From contig NZ_JAIHLQ010000032.1 in NCBI RefSeq assembly GCF_019733355.1, forward strand, positions 22,818-86,817: DNA of 64,000 bases, in the 5' to 3' direction. This document shows positions 55,988 through 64,000 of this stretch, in pieces (the stretch's first letter is position 1; each line of letters opens with the position of its first letter). Origin of the DNA: Pseudomonas baetica. GTDB lineage: Bacteria; Pseudomonadota; Gammaproteobacteria; Pseudomonadales; Pseudomonadaceae. The position numbers and the translations under genes were made by a program. Below the pieces are notes generated by a model that saw only the letters and a program-made list of their open reading frames with translations, ran no database searches and was not told the origin of the DNA.

Positions 55988-56263
55988 TCAAAGTCCGGGT
56001 GCGACTCTATCCAGCTTCCAGCCCAACGCATCCAGTGCGTCACAGCCGTCCTGAAGCAGGAGATGCGCGGCGCTGGCGAAATGTTCCAGATCATGACCTT
56101 CGGCATCTTTGACGCACAGGCAACTGACGCTGTTGAGCATATTGCGCAGGATGTTCAAGCGATGCTTTGCGGTTTCGAGAAGGGCCGAGGCCTTGGCTTC
56201 GGTGTCGATGTAGAGCGTGGGGGTGGTGCTTATGTTGCCTTGCAGCGGACGATCAATAGCCAT
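55988..56263 (-). CDS. Small 91-aa protein of unknown function
   Basis: The product starts MAIDRPLQGNISTTPTLYID at ATG 56263, with GGAG 7 bases upstream; frames beginning further upstream (56365) lack support. It is mostly helical (KASALLETAKHRLNILRNML, FASAAHLLLQDGCDALDALG) and resembles the short DUF3077-like or helical orphan proteins frequent in Pseudomonas, without a clear match. It lies between the TIR-caspase terminator and the T6SS cluster, facing the former. No function is assigned. Confidence 0.65.
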   Translation of the reverse strand: MAIDRPLQGNISTTPTLYIDTEAKASALLETAKHRLNILRNMLNSVSCLCVKDAEGHDLEHFASAAHLLLQDGCDALDALGWKLDRVAPGL

Positions 56264-56377
56264 GGTCAAACTCCAATGGTTTATGGACATTCCATCTTGG
56301 TTCGACCGGCTAATTGAACAGTGACAGAAAGGACTATAGGCAGAGTCTGTGAGATTTAGAACCATTGCCCAGGAGTT

Positions 56378-57307
56378 TCAGAACGATCCTACAGCCAGTT
56401 CAGCCTCGCGTTTGGCGATGGCTGCTTCCAACTCTGGAGAGCGTTTGGCCCATTGTTCCGGCGGGAGTGGTTTTGACCATTCGATGATGTCGGGATAGGG
56501 CAGATCGGGTGGTGGGTAAAGCTTCTTCCTTTGCAGGTAGGTGGCGAGAGGAGCATTGAAGATGAATACGCCAAAGACACCTTCCCACAACAGGGTCAAA
56601 AACCAGCCACGTTCTTTGGCTTTATCCTTCATGTAATCGATGTAGTAACGCAGGTTTGCCCCTGAATTAAGCGCTGCGGCATCCGGTGCCGCCTCTGGCC
56701 CGATCTCCATATAACTGCGCATGCATTCCCACAACGCCATTGCCGTGGTGCCACCGCCACAGTTGAAGCCTAGTGAAAAGTGTTTGTTGTCTTCCGATGC
56801 GTGCGGGTCGGGGTTTTCGAAACCGATGACCAGAAGGCCCATCGTGGCTTTGCCGGCCTGACTGACCGACGATTGCTGGGTGGCGGCCGCCGTCACGGTT
56901 TCCCAGGGGACAACCCAGTACTCGCCGTTGTCGCGGGAGACGCAGACTTCGCGGCGTTGGCGATTGAAGCGTATGGGTAAGGGGACTTTGCGGAAGAGGC
57001 CTTGGATCAAAATCAGCGTAGGAACGCCCAAAATAATTGCCCCAAGGATCAGAATTTCGCGGCTGAATTCAGAGTCGAGATTTCGAGTGAAGAATGACAT
57101 CGCTAGAACCACCATCAGCGATGGCCACATCACCATCACCGCAGAACCGATGCTGTAGTTACCCACATCGAGAAACGCCTCGTTTTTGCGCCAGATGATA
57201 TTCAGCACATCAGAGGGTTTTCTACCGGTTGGAATCGGCAACGGCGCCAGATAGTCATTGCGCGAAAACATCCGTTTTTTCGTCGTTCCTGCCGGTGGCG
57301 TACTCAT
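56378..57307 (-). CDS. DUF6708-type membrane protein, copy C
   Basis: The 309-aa protein starts MSTPPAGTTKKRMFSRNDYL and has two adjacent membrane helices (~60-110: VMVMWPSLMVVLAMSFF and LILGAIILGVPTLILIQGLF), a soluble domain with HFSLGFNCGGGTTAMALWEC, and a third hydrophobic segment near residue 245. The C-terminus is charged (EAAIAKREAELAVGSF). The ATG overlaps the stop of copy B by 4 bases. Its N-terminal half is nearly identical to copy A, including a 241-bp perfect DNA repeat, while the region after RSYMEIGPE differs. Such proteins sit beside VasX-like T6SS effectors and are candidate immunity proteins, an inference from position and topology. Confidence 0.78.
   Translation of the reverse strand: MSTPPAGTTKKRMFSRNDYLAPLPIPTGRKPSDVLNIIWRKNEAFLDVGNYSIGSAVMVMWPSLMVVLAMSFFTRNLDSEFSREILILGAIILGVPTLILIQGLFRKVPLPIRFNRQRREVCVSRDNGEYWVVPWETVTAAATQQSSVSQAGKATMGLLVIGFENPDPHASEDNKHFSLGFNCGGGTTAMALWECMRSYMEIGPEAAPDAAALNSGANLRYYIDYMKDKAKERGWFLTLLWEGVFGVFIFNAPLATYLQRKKLYPPPDLPYPDIIEWSKPLPPEQWAKRSPELEAAIAKREAELAVGSF
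57001..57241. repeat. 241-bp perfect direct repeat (copy 1)
   Basis: These bases are identical to 59311-59551, offset 2310 bp, and lie in the same part of DUF6708 copies C and A. Such identity between genes whose 3' ends differ points to recent duplication or gene conversion. Confidence 0.9.
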
Positions 57308-58251
57308 GACTGCGCCTCCACTCGCCCGGCCAACTCGGCTTCGCGCTTGACGATGGCTTCTTCCAACTCCGGGGAGCGTTTGGTCCATTGCTCCGGGGGG
57401 AGTGGTTTTGACCATTCGATGATGTCGGGATTAGAAAGCTCGGGCGGTGGCGATAACTTCCACTCTTGCAACATCATCGCCAGTGGTGCCCCCAAGAGCA
57501 CTGCAGCAATGATCAGCCACGCTGCCTTGCCAACCTCTTGCGCGACCAAATGATGTCTGATGCCATCCACATATTCACAACAAATGCCCCAAAAGACGCC
57601 TCTGCCCCGCAGCTTTTCTCGTCCGCCCTCGAAGTCATTTGTCTGTGGCAAAACTTGCGGGCCAATTTCCATATAACTGCGCATGCATTCCCACAACGCC
57701 ATTGCCGTGGTGCCGCCGCCACAGTTAAAGCCTAGTGAAAAGTGTTTGTTGTCTTCCGTAGCGTGCGGGTCGGGGTTTTCGAAACCGATGACCAGTAGAC
57801 CCATGGTGGCCTTGCCGGCCTGACTGACTGATGAATGCTGGGTGGCAGCCGCTGTAACAGTTTCCCAGGGGACAACCCAGTACTCGCCGTTATTGCGGGG
57901 GACGCAGACTTCGCGGCGTTGGCGGTTGAAGCGTATGGGTAAAGGAACTTCGCGGAACAGACCCTGAATCAACCAAAAAATAGGGAGAGCCATGATACAA
58001 GCTCCCAATATCAACGCGTCAGGGTCATCGAAAACGTATGCCAGCCCCAAAAACAACATCACTCCGGGCCACATCACCATCACTGCCGAGCCGATGCTGT
58101 AATTACCGATATCGAGAAACACTTCGTTCTTGCGCCAGATGATGTTGAGCACATCAGAAGGTTTTCTACCGGTGGGAATAGGTAATGGCGCGAGATAGTC
58201 ATTTCGCGAAAACATCCTTTTTTCCGTTGTGCCTGCCGGTGGCGTACTCAT
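57304..58251 (-). CDS. DUF6708-type membrane protein, copy B
   Basis: This 315-aa paralogue of the flanking copies has the same start (MSTPPAGTTEKRMFSRNDYL) and the conserved core HFSLGFNCGGGTTAMALWEC. It has its own membrane segment (PGVMLFLGLAYVF, GACIMALPIFWLIQGLF) and its own region after RSYMEIGP (QVLPQTNDFEGGREKL). It overlaps the detached-tail gene upstream and copy C downstream by 4 bases each. The variable parts are those expected to change if each copy neutralises a different effector variant. Immunity function is inferred. Confidence 0.78.
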   Translation of the reverse strand: MSTPPAGTTEKRMFSRNDYLAPLPIPTGRKPSDVLNIIWRKNEVFLDIGNYSIGSAVMVMWPGVMLFLGLAYVFDDPDALILGACIMALPIFWLIQGLFREVPLPIRFNRQRREVCVPRNNGEYWVVPWETVTAAATQHSSVSQAGKATMGLLVIGFENPDPHATEDNKHFSLGFNCGGGTTAMALWECMRSYMEIGPQVLPQTNDFEGGREKLRGRGVFWGICCEYVDGIRHHLVAQEVGKAAWLIIAAVLLGAPLAMMLQEWKLSPPPELSNPDIIEWSKPLPPEQWTKRSPELEEAIVKREAELAGRVEAQS

Positions 58252-58673
58252 CGCTTGTCCTTGGGTTGCAGATAAATGGCGCCGGGGTGATCCTCACCGA
58301 GCGGGTAATTCGGCACTCGATCAAGTTCAGGTGTTGGGTCGGCTCGTAGCGCAATGACGCCCGTGGAGTTGTTCAAGGTAAAAGCCAAACCTCGCTCCCC
58401 GCCGATAAAACTTCGAGCGCCGAGTATCGCGATCAGTGGGGTGCGATAACGCAACCTTCGCGACAACGTGCTGGGTGGTGTGTTCAGCAAGTCTTTCACC
58501 TCTTTGAAAGGGACGCTTATACGCAGCCCCTGACCTTCCTCGATGGGTATCCACTGGCAACTGCTGCCGGACAACCAGAAGGGCGTCATGTCACGCCACA
58601 GCCTCGGCACCTTGTAGCTATTGGTCGGGCTGTTCTTGATCAAATGCCGATAGATCTGAGCATCCGACCTCAA
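58248..58673 (-). CDS. Detached copy of the effector C-terminal tail
   Basis: This 141-aa frame is nearly identical to the last ~130 residues of the 1090-aa effector: LIKNSPT, CQWIPIEEGQGLRIS, FKEVKDLLNTPPSTLS, GARSFIGGERGLAFTLNNST and the end HPGAIYLQPKDKR. Its possible TTG start (58673) overlaps the stop of DUF6708 copy A as TTGA, and its stop overlaps copy B as ATGA. It looks like the remnant of an effector duplicated together with its partner gene, after loss of the front 950 residues. It could be a silent cassette, an expressed decoy or a pseudogene. No membrane segments remain in it. Confidence 0.65.
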   Translation of the reverse strand: MRSDAQIYRHLIKNSPTNSYKVPRLWRDMTPFWLSGSSCQWIPIEEGQGLRISVPFKEVKDLLNTPPSTLSRRLRYRTPLIAILGARSFIGGERGLAFTLNNSTGVIALRADPTPELDRVPNYPLGEDHPGAIYLQPKDKR

Positions 58674-59617
58674 GCCAACTCGCTTTGAACCTGCGCGGCC
58701 AGTTCAGCCTCGCGTTTGGCGATGGCTGCTTCCAGCTCTGGAGAGCGTTTGGCCCATTGTTCCGGCGGGAGTGGTTTCGACCATTCGATGATGTCGGGGT
58801 AAGGCAAATCGGGAGGCGGGTTCAACTTCCAACGCTCCAGCACATCGATCAGCAGCGTGTTGAATATGAATATTCCGCAGAACCCCTCCCAGAGAACGGT
58901 TACGAACCAGCCTCTCAACTTCGCGGCTTTGATCAGATCATCCAGATAAGTCGCCCAGATTCCTTTTGACCTGTCGAAACGGGCGGTTTGATCCTCGACA
59001 GCCTCTGGCCCGATCTCCATATAACTGCGCATGCATTCCCACAGAGCCATCGCCGTGGTGCCGCCGCCACAGTTAAAGCCTAGTGAAAAGTGTTTGTTGT
59101 CTTCCGTAGCGTGCGGGTCGGGGTTTTCGAAACCGATGACCAGTAGACCTATCGTGGCTTTGCCGGCCTGACTGACCGACGATTGCTGGGTGGCGGCCGC
59201 CGTCACGGTTTCCCAGGGGACAACCCAGTACTCGCCACTGTTACGGGGGACGCAGACTTCGCGGCGTTGGCGATTGAAGCGTATGGGTAAGGGGACTTCG
59301 CGGAACAGGCCTTGGATCAAAATCAGCGTAGGAACGCCCAAAATAATTGCCCCAAGGATCAGAATTTCGCGGCTGAATTCAGAGTCGAGATTTCGAGTGA
59401 AGAATGACATCGCTAGAACCACCATCAGCGATGGCCACATCACCATCACCGCAGAACCGATGCTGTAGTTACCCACATCGAGAAACGCCTCGTTTTTGCG
59501 CCAGATGATATTCAGCACATCAGAGGGTTTTCTACCGGTTGGAATCGGCAATGGCGCCAAGTAATCATTGCGCGAAAACATTCTTTTTTTCGTAGTGCCC
59601 GCCGGTGGCGTACTCAT
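58670..59617 (-). CDS. DUF6708-type membrane protein, copy A
   Basis: The 315-aa protein (MSTPPAGTTKKRMFSRNDYL) lies directly after the intact effector, with which it overlaps by 4 bases (ATGA). It has two membrane helices at ~60-110, the core HFSLGFNCGGGTTAMALWEC, a third hydrophobic segment (VTVLWEGFCGIFIFNTLLID) and a charged C-terminus. As the copy paired with the full-length VasX-like effector, it is the best candidate for its immunity protein. This rests on position and membrane topology, since VasX immunity proteins are also inner-membrane proteins. Confidence 0.8.
   Translation of the reverse strand: MSTPPAGTTKKRMFSRNDYLAPLPIPTGRKPSDVLNIIWRKNEAFLDVGNYSIGSAVMVMWPSLMVVLAMSFFTRNLDSEFSREILILGAIILGVPTLILIQGLFREVPLPIRFNRQRREVCVPRNSGEYWVVPWETVTAAATQQSSVSQAGKATIGLLVIGFENPDPHATEDNKHFSLGFNCGGGTTAMALWECMRSYMEIGPEAVEDQTARFDRSKGIWATYLDDLIKAAKLRGWFVTVLWEGFCGIFIFNTLLIDVLERWKLNPPPDLPYPDIIEWSKPLPPEQWAKRSPELEAAIAKREAELAAQVQSELA
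59311..59551. repeat. 241-bp perfect direct repeat (copy 2)
   Basis: Identical to 57001-57241. It lies within DUF6708 copy A and covers most of its membrane-helix region. Confidence 0.9.
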
Positions 59618-62600
59618 CGTTTGTCCTTGGGTTGCAGGTAAATGGCGCCGGGGTGATCCTCTCCGAGCGGGTAGTTCGGCACACGATCAAGTTCAGGCGT
59701 TGGGTCGGCTCGCAGCGCTACGACACCCGTGGAGTTGTTCAAGGTAAAAGCCAAACCTCCCTCCCCGCCGATAAAACTTCGAGCGCCGAGTATCGCGATC
59801 AGTGGGGTGCGATAACGCAACCTTAGCGACAACGTGCTGGGTGGTGTGCTCAGCAAGTCTTTCACCTCTTTGAAAGGACCGCTTATACGCAGGCCCTGCC
59901 CCTCCTCGAACGGTATCCACTGGCAACTACTGTCGGACAACCAATAGGGCGTCATATCACGCCACGGACGGGGAGGCCTGAAATAGTCTGTCGGACTGTT
60001 TTTGATCAGGTACCGGTTTGCGAGGGTATCCACCGGGTCACCGACCATGCTCAGTTCCAGGTAAACGCTGTCTGGCTCGGCGCCTGGCAAGTCGATGGTC
60101 AGGTAATCAATGGCGCTGACGAACGCCAGACCCGAGCGACTATTATCAGGCGCCTGATTAGAACTGCTTTGCATGGTGACCCGAGGCGTATAGAGGATGA
60201 GATACAAACGGTCGAGTTCGTCCTGTTGAGCTTTCGGGGCGATGGGATCAAGGTCAATAGCCCGCGCCTTCGACCAACAGCAGTTGTTCAGAAAGTTTTG
60301 CAGCAGCGTTTTCTCGAAGAGCCAGGCTGTCAAGTACAGTGCGCCGAACCCCAAAATGATCCAGTTCAACGGCCCCATGTAGAGCGTGTAGCGCAAGATG
60401 GCGACTTCCGCAGTTATTGAACCTGCCAAGGCGTGGGCGGTGTAGCCAAGCCCTAACATCGCTTGGGCGCCGAAGGCTGCAACCTGTCCTCCGACCGCGA
60501 TCTGACGCATCTTCAGCCAAGGATCGACTCGGTTTTGGGCGCTCTCGATCTGTACTTGCAAAGACTTGAACTCTGAAAATGCTGCACCGGCAGATAGCAG
60601 ACCAATCACCCCACCAAACAACGTAAGCGCCGGCGCCGCAGATGAACGAATAAAAAACCGATCCCTCCCCAACCCCATCCGCACCTGACTATCCACCACC
60701 GCCACCAACGCCGCCGCCCCATACAAACTCGCCGACACCGTGTCATTCACTCGCCGGGCATCCATCCCCTCCAGCACCCCGGCCTCGCTCAAATAGTTCT
60801 GCACATTCACCACGTTCACCAACAACGCCGCCAACGGCACCACTCCCCCGCTGTTGACCACCACGGGCGAATTCACAATCCGCTCCACCCGCCCAACCCC
60901 AATGGCTTTCCCCGTCTTGTTCACCCATTCACCCAACGCCTCGGCCCGTTGCCCGAACAACTTCCACACCTGCCGCGTGCCCTCGGTCACGAACTGCAAA
61001 CGGCTTTCTCCGCCCAACCTCGCGGCAAGAAAAATGCTCATCCACGAGGCACTGAAACCTTTGTCACTCTTGAGCAACAGCAACGCTGCACCCAGTCGAT
61101 TGACCAGCATATTCCATTGACTGTCGGCCTCGCGGGCCATGGTCGCGATGTCATCCAGCAGCACCACACTCAACGGCGCCAGGGCCTGATGGGTGGCGCT
61201 GATGTTGTCGGCGGACAGGGCGGCCATCAACTCGCCAAGGCGCGAGGCGTTGTTGACTGCGGCCTCAAGCGACGGTGTCCAGGCGTTGAACAGTTGCCGG
61301 AGTGCGCCACCGTCGGCGGCGCGCACATAGTCGGCGTATTGCTCGGCGCCTAGGGCGCGGAGGCATTGCGCGGTCAGGCAACCGCTGGCGAGTTCGGTCA
61401 GCCATTGGCGCGTCGGCAGGTCGTCGTAATCGACAAACCAGGTGCCGCTGGCCGAGCGTTTCAGGTACACGCCACGGTCGGCGAACAACGCCGTGTGGCG
61501 TTGTTCGAGTTGTTGGAAGTGGCCGGCGGCGGTGTCGGTGAACCATGTGTCCATGGCATCGAGGTCGATGTACTTGCCGACCTTGGCGCTGAATGCGTGA
61601 TTGTTGAGGTTGGCGTGTTTTTCCGCGCGGTATTGCCGAACCACTTCCTCCGCTTCGTAGTACAGATCGGCCGGAATAAACGCCCGCACCGGGCCGACAA
61701 TGGCTGCGATACGCGCATCACGGGCGGCCGCTTCGGCCTGGGTCGGCCGACCGCCGTATTGACGATCCCGGGTTTCAACCCTGAGTTCCTCATTCAGCCG
61801 ATCCTGGGTGTCGAGCATGATCTGGCCCTGCTCGGGCGTGAGGCTGATGTCGCGATCCTTGTAGCGATAACTGAGATTACCGGCCAGTTCGGCGCCATCC
61901 TCGCTGATCAAGCTGCGCACAAAGCCGCCGATGCTCAGGCGCAGATTGTTTTCGCCGAGCCATTTTTCGTGGCCGGCTTCCAGCCATTCCTGTTCGTGGT
62001 TGATGTCGCGCAACACACCCAAGTCATCGTCCAGACAGGCGAAGACGGCGAACAATCCCTCTCTTTGCGCTTTGGCGTTTTCCAGCCAATCCCGCGTGCC
62101 CTGCCCGTCCCATGACTCGGCGCTCCATTCGCCCGGCGGCTCGTCGCTGGCGTCAGGATGTTGATCGAGAACCTTGTGACGCTCGCGGATACGGTGCTTG
62201 GCGTCTGTGTAGGCTTTGATGTTGGATGGAGTGGGGTCGTCTAACAGCGTTGCGCCAAGGGCGTCGGTGTCCTCGGCGTTTTTTTGCTGATCGGCTTTCA
62301 TCGACCGGGCGTAGGTGTCGGGGATCAGTTCGGCCAAGACCTCATCGCACTTGTCCAACGGCGGACAGTGCGGAGCTTGTAACTCATCGGCCACCGTGCG
62401 CAGGGCAATGTGGCGCATGTGCTGACTGCGTTTGGCGCTGCTGTCGCTCAGTGACTGGCAGTGCTCGACGTTCAAGGGGAATTCGCTGTAAAGCATCCAG
62501 GCGTCGTGGATTTTTTGCAGCGCCAGGCCCGTGAGTGTGGCGTCGGCTACCGGAGTGGCCGCCGCGTCCAGCGCCTGTTCCTGCAACAACCCCTGCGGCG

Positions 62601-62886
62601 AAATAGCAAAACGCTTGACCGGCCCCTGATGCTGCCAGAGGTACACAAACCCTGCGCGCAAACGACGTGCTGCCATCGGTCGGCTCTGCGGCGTAATACC
62701 GGGAACGCAACAAGCGTGTTCAGCCTTTTCGTGCGCCAGCGCGTAACGCACCGGCACCACAAACAGTTCGGGCTGACTGGCGGGACACGGATGCACCGTG
62801 CAACTGATATCAGCGTGTGGCTGGGCTTTGGCCTCGCGTTCGGCCTGAGCGGCCTCGTCGACCATGGCCAGTTTTTCGGCGCTCAT
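59614..62886 (-). CDS. VasX-like T6SS effector (toxin VasX N-terminal region / BTH_I2691 type)
   Basis: The 1090-aa protein starts MSAEKLAMVDEAAQAEREAK. The first ~150 residues carry the VasX N-terminal type text (PELFVVPVRYALAHEKAE, RRLRAGFVYLWQHQ), which in the family is bound by the DUF4123 adaptor and loaded on VgrG. A long helical middle follows. Hydrophobic segments lie around residues 720-780 (ALTLFGGVIGLLSAGAAF) and 800-870 (LNWIILGFGALYLTAWLFEK), consistent with a pore-forming, colicin-like end. The last ~200 residues are a soluble tail ending LQPKDKR, copied at 58248. It overlaps the DUF4123 gene and DUF6708 copy A by 4 bases each. Pore-forming activity is inferred from the family. 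Confidence 0.85.
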   Translation of the reverse strand: MSAEKLAMVDEAAQAEREAKAQPHADISCTVHPCPASQPELFVVPVRYALAHEKAEHACCVPGITPQSRPMAARRLRAGFVYLWQHQGPVKRFAISPQGLLQEQALDAAATPVADATLTGLALQKIHDAWMLYSEFPLNVEHCQSLSDSSAKRSQHMRHIALRTVADELQAPHCPPLDKCDEVLAELIPDTYARSMKADQQKNAEDTDALGATLLDDPTPSNIKAYTDAKHRIRERHKVLDQHPDASDEPPGEWSAESWDGQGTRDWLENAKAQREGLFAVFACLDDDLGVLRDINHEQEWLEAGHEKWLGENNLRLSIGGFVRSLISEDGAELAGNLSYRYKDRDISLTPEQGQIMLDTQDRLNEELRVETRDRQYGGRPTQAEAAARDARIAAIVGPVRAFIPADLYYEAEEVVRQYRAEKHANLNNHAFSAKVGKYIDLDAMDTWFTDTAAGHFQQLEQRHTALFADRGVYLKRSASGTWFVDYDDLPTRQWLTELASGCLTAQCLRALGAEQYADYVRAADGGALRQLFNAWTPSLEAAVNNASRLGELMAALSADNISATHQALAPLSVVLLDDIATMAREADSQWNMLVNRLGAALLLLKSDKGFSASWMSIFLAARLGGESRLQFVTEGTRQVWKLFGQRAEALGEWVNKTGKAIGVGRVERIVNSPVVVNSGGVVPLAALLVNVVNVQNYLSEAGVLEGMDARRVNDTVSASLYGAAALVAVVDSQVRMGLGRDRFFIRSSAAPALTLFGGVIGLLSAGAAFSEFKSLQVQIESAQNRVDPWLKMRQIAVGGQVAAFGAQAMLGLGYTAHALAGSITAEVAILRYTLYMGPLNWIILGFGALYLTAWLFEKTLLQNFLNNCCWSKARAIDLDPIAPKAQQDELDRLYLILYTPRVTMQSSSNQAPDNSRSGLAFVSAIDYLTIDLPGAEPDSVYLELSMVGDPVDTLANRYLIKNSPTDYFRPPRPWRDMTPYWLSDSSCQWIPFEEGQGLRISGPFKEVKDLLSTPPSTLSLRLRYRTPLIAILGARSFIGGEGGLAFTLNNSTGVVALRADPTPELDRVPNYPLGEDHPGAIYLQPKDKR

Positions 62887-63716
62887 CGGGCGAAGTCCTT
62901 GTCGGTCAGCAATTGGTGCGTCAATGCGCTGTTGAGGTTGTCCAGACGCTGGCGCGGCAGGAGTCCGGGTTCGACCAGTAACTGCCTGTATGCACCGTGC
63001 TCCGGGCCATCGGGAAAGTCCGCGCCCAGTAATGCGTAGAAACGCGCCCAGATAAGGACTTCATCGACGGCACTGAAACCGCCGCGTGCAGCACTGGCCT
63101 GACAGTCCATGGCCCATTGCTGCAGAGCAGTCGAATCCATTGAGTTGAGGTATGTGGCGAAATAGCGTTGACCGTGTTCGATCAACTGCCGGGCGAAAGA
63201 CTGACGCTTGGCCGCGTTAAGGTGATCGAGTTGTTCCGCCGTCAGCACCAGCCAAGGCTTCTGCGCATACGGGATCGCGGGGTGCTCGGTTTGCTGATGA
63301 ATCTGTAAACCCGGCAGACGAATCAGCCGCATCGGCCCCATCAATCGATCACGCTCAGGCGCGGGCAAATCCTTCAGCCACAACGCGGTAATACGCGGGT
63401 CATAGAAACGAAAGAAAACCGTCGCAGCCCCGTCGACCCGCGCGTGGATCAGGCTGCGCACATGCGCCAACACTTGATCTTCGTCGGCCTCAGACTCCAG
63501 CCAGATGCCCGCCGTTGCACTCCACTCCTGCCAAAAAACCGTTGCCAACGGGCTATCGGGGGTCACACCGATCAGCACGGGGCCGGCCTTGTCCAAAGCG
63601 CTGTAGGCGGTACGTTGATAAAGCGAGTGAACAGGCGTGCCGCCCGTCAGCTCGAACAGGCGATCCGAAAGTTTTTCGATCTGGATTCGATCCAGCAACA
63701 GATAAGCCCGGCTCAT
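62883..63716 (-). CDS. DUF4123 T6SS effector adaptor
   Basis: The 277-aa protein starts MSRAYLLLDRIQIEKLSDRL. It contains the DUF4123 features: PVLIGVTPDSPLATVFWQEW, HVRSLIHARVDGAATVFFRF and YDPRITALWL. Proteins of this family are chaperones that couple an effector to the tip of its VgrG. It overlaps VgrG upstream (ATGA) and the effector downstream (ATGA), a vgrG-adaptor-effector order typical of T6SS orphan islands. ATG 63716 is chosen over 63743 because of that coupling. Confidence 0.88.
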   Translation of the reverse strand: MSRAYLLLDRIQIEKLSDRLFELTGGTPVHSLYQRTAYSALDKAGPVLIGVTPDSPLATVFWQEWSATAGIWLESEADEDQVLAHVRSLIHARVDGAATVFFRFYDPRITALWLKDLPAPERDRLMGPMRLIRLPGLQIHQQTEHPAIPYAQKPWLVLTAEQLDHLNAAKRQSFARQLIEHGQRYFATYLNSMDSTALQQWAMDCQASAARGGFSAVDEVLIWARFYALLGADFPDGPEHGAYRQLLVEPGLLPRQRLDNLNSALTHQLLTDKDFAR

Positions 63717-64000
63717 GCGTTCACCTGCGCCAGTTTTTCGCACGCGGCGCAGACTGAAGCGGCTTGCTCTGCGGCCTGAGCCAGCGCGGCTATTTGCGTG
63801 GTGATGGACAGCGCGATCAGCGCCTGTGGATCTTCGGGCGCTGCCGCCAACGCTGTCTGCGCCGTGACACCCACCACTGGCGCGCCGCCCTCGACGATAG
63901 CGACGCTGCTGAAGATCCCTCCCGAATTGATCACGATGTGATGGCCGCCCGCCGTCAGCGTCAGGCTTGTCCCGGCATCAATCACCACTTGGCTCGCGGT
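63713..64000 (-). CDS. C-terminal end of a VgrG spike protein (partial)
   Basis: The last 95 residues of a protein that starts beyond the right edge are visible. The text SLTLTAGGHHIVINSGGIFS is the end of the VgrG gp5-like beta-helix / DUF2345 region, followed by an alanine-rich tail and a CAACEKL cysteine pair. VgrG forms the puncturing tip of the type VI apparatus and would carry the VasX-like effector through the DUF4123 adaptor. The strand order shows it is the first gene of the cluster within the window. Confidence 0.85.
   Translation of the reverse strand, partial: TASQVVIDAGTSLTLTAGGHHIVINSGGIFSSVAIVEGGAPVVGVTAQTALAAAPEDPQALIALSITTQIAALAQAAEQAASVCAACEKLAQVNA

Overview
The window reads as a chromosome segment from a fluorescent-group Pseudomonas. 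It is about 60% GC and carries Pseudomonas-type REP/REPIN repeats. Its gene order (dnaB, rplI, rpsR, rpsF, rlmB, rnr, tRNA-Leu, purA, hisZ, hflCK, hflX, hfq, miaA, mutL, amiB, tsaE, nnr, queG, then orn and rsgA) is the backbone I know from Pseudomonas. No species call is possible from the sequence alone.

Layout. 1-4.7 kb: the 5' part of a circularly permuted ATP-grasp gene and a DUF2126/transglutaminase gene. 5.0-7.3 kb: a YgiQ-type radical SAM protein. 7.6-15.0 kb: two large effector-like genes on the plus strand that share an N-terminal domain. The second is a leucine-rich-repeat protein ending in a NEL-type E3 ubiquitin ligase domain with a C-C-D active-site motif, and its LRR block is triplicated. 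15.1-22.4 kb: the dnaB / rplI-rpsR-rpsF / rlmB-rnr core genes. 22.6-22.9 kb: two identical-type tRNA-Leu(CAG) genes, each with its own promoter and terminator. 23.1-25.7 kb: a periplasmic ferric-iron-binding protein and a fused permease, without an ATPase gene. 25.8-27.7 kb: a chemoreceptor. 27.9-42.0 kb: purA to queG, core housekeeping.

After queG the window becomes accessory. 42.0-47.8 kb holds an RHS/YD-repeat protein with a variable C-terminus and a 328-aa partner. 48.2-50.7 kb holds a third member of the effector family, with LRRs but no NEL domain. An 800-bp AT-richer gap follows. Then comes a TRIC/UPF0126 membrane protein and the conserved pair orn/rsgA.

Downstream of rsgA lies the most notable locus: a tight three-gene operon, TIR-like protein / caspase-like peptidase / second TIR protein (54.1-55.9 kb). 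It has the ingredients of a TIR-caspase antiphage system of the kind described as type IV Thoeris, here with two unlike TIR genes flanking the protease. From 56.4 kb to the right edge, on the minus strand, runs a type VI secretion effector cluster: the end of a VgrG, a DUF4123 adaptor, a VasX-like 1090-aa effector with C-terminal membrane segments, and then an amplified array of DUF6708-type membrane proteins interleaved with a detached copy of the effector's C-terminal tail. Consecutive genes in this cluster overlap by 4 bases, so they are probably translated as one coupled operon.

The accessory part therefore combines cell-intrinsic defence (TIR-caspase), contact-dependent weapons (T6SS effector, RHS) and host-directed effectors (NEL ligase family) next to a stable core backbone. 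Functions assigned to accessory genes rest on motif recognition by eye and have not been tested by database search.
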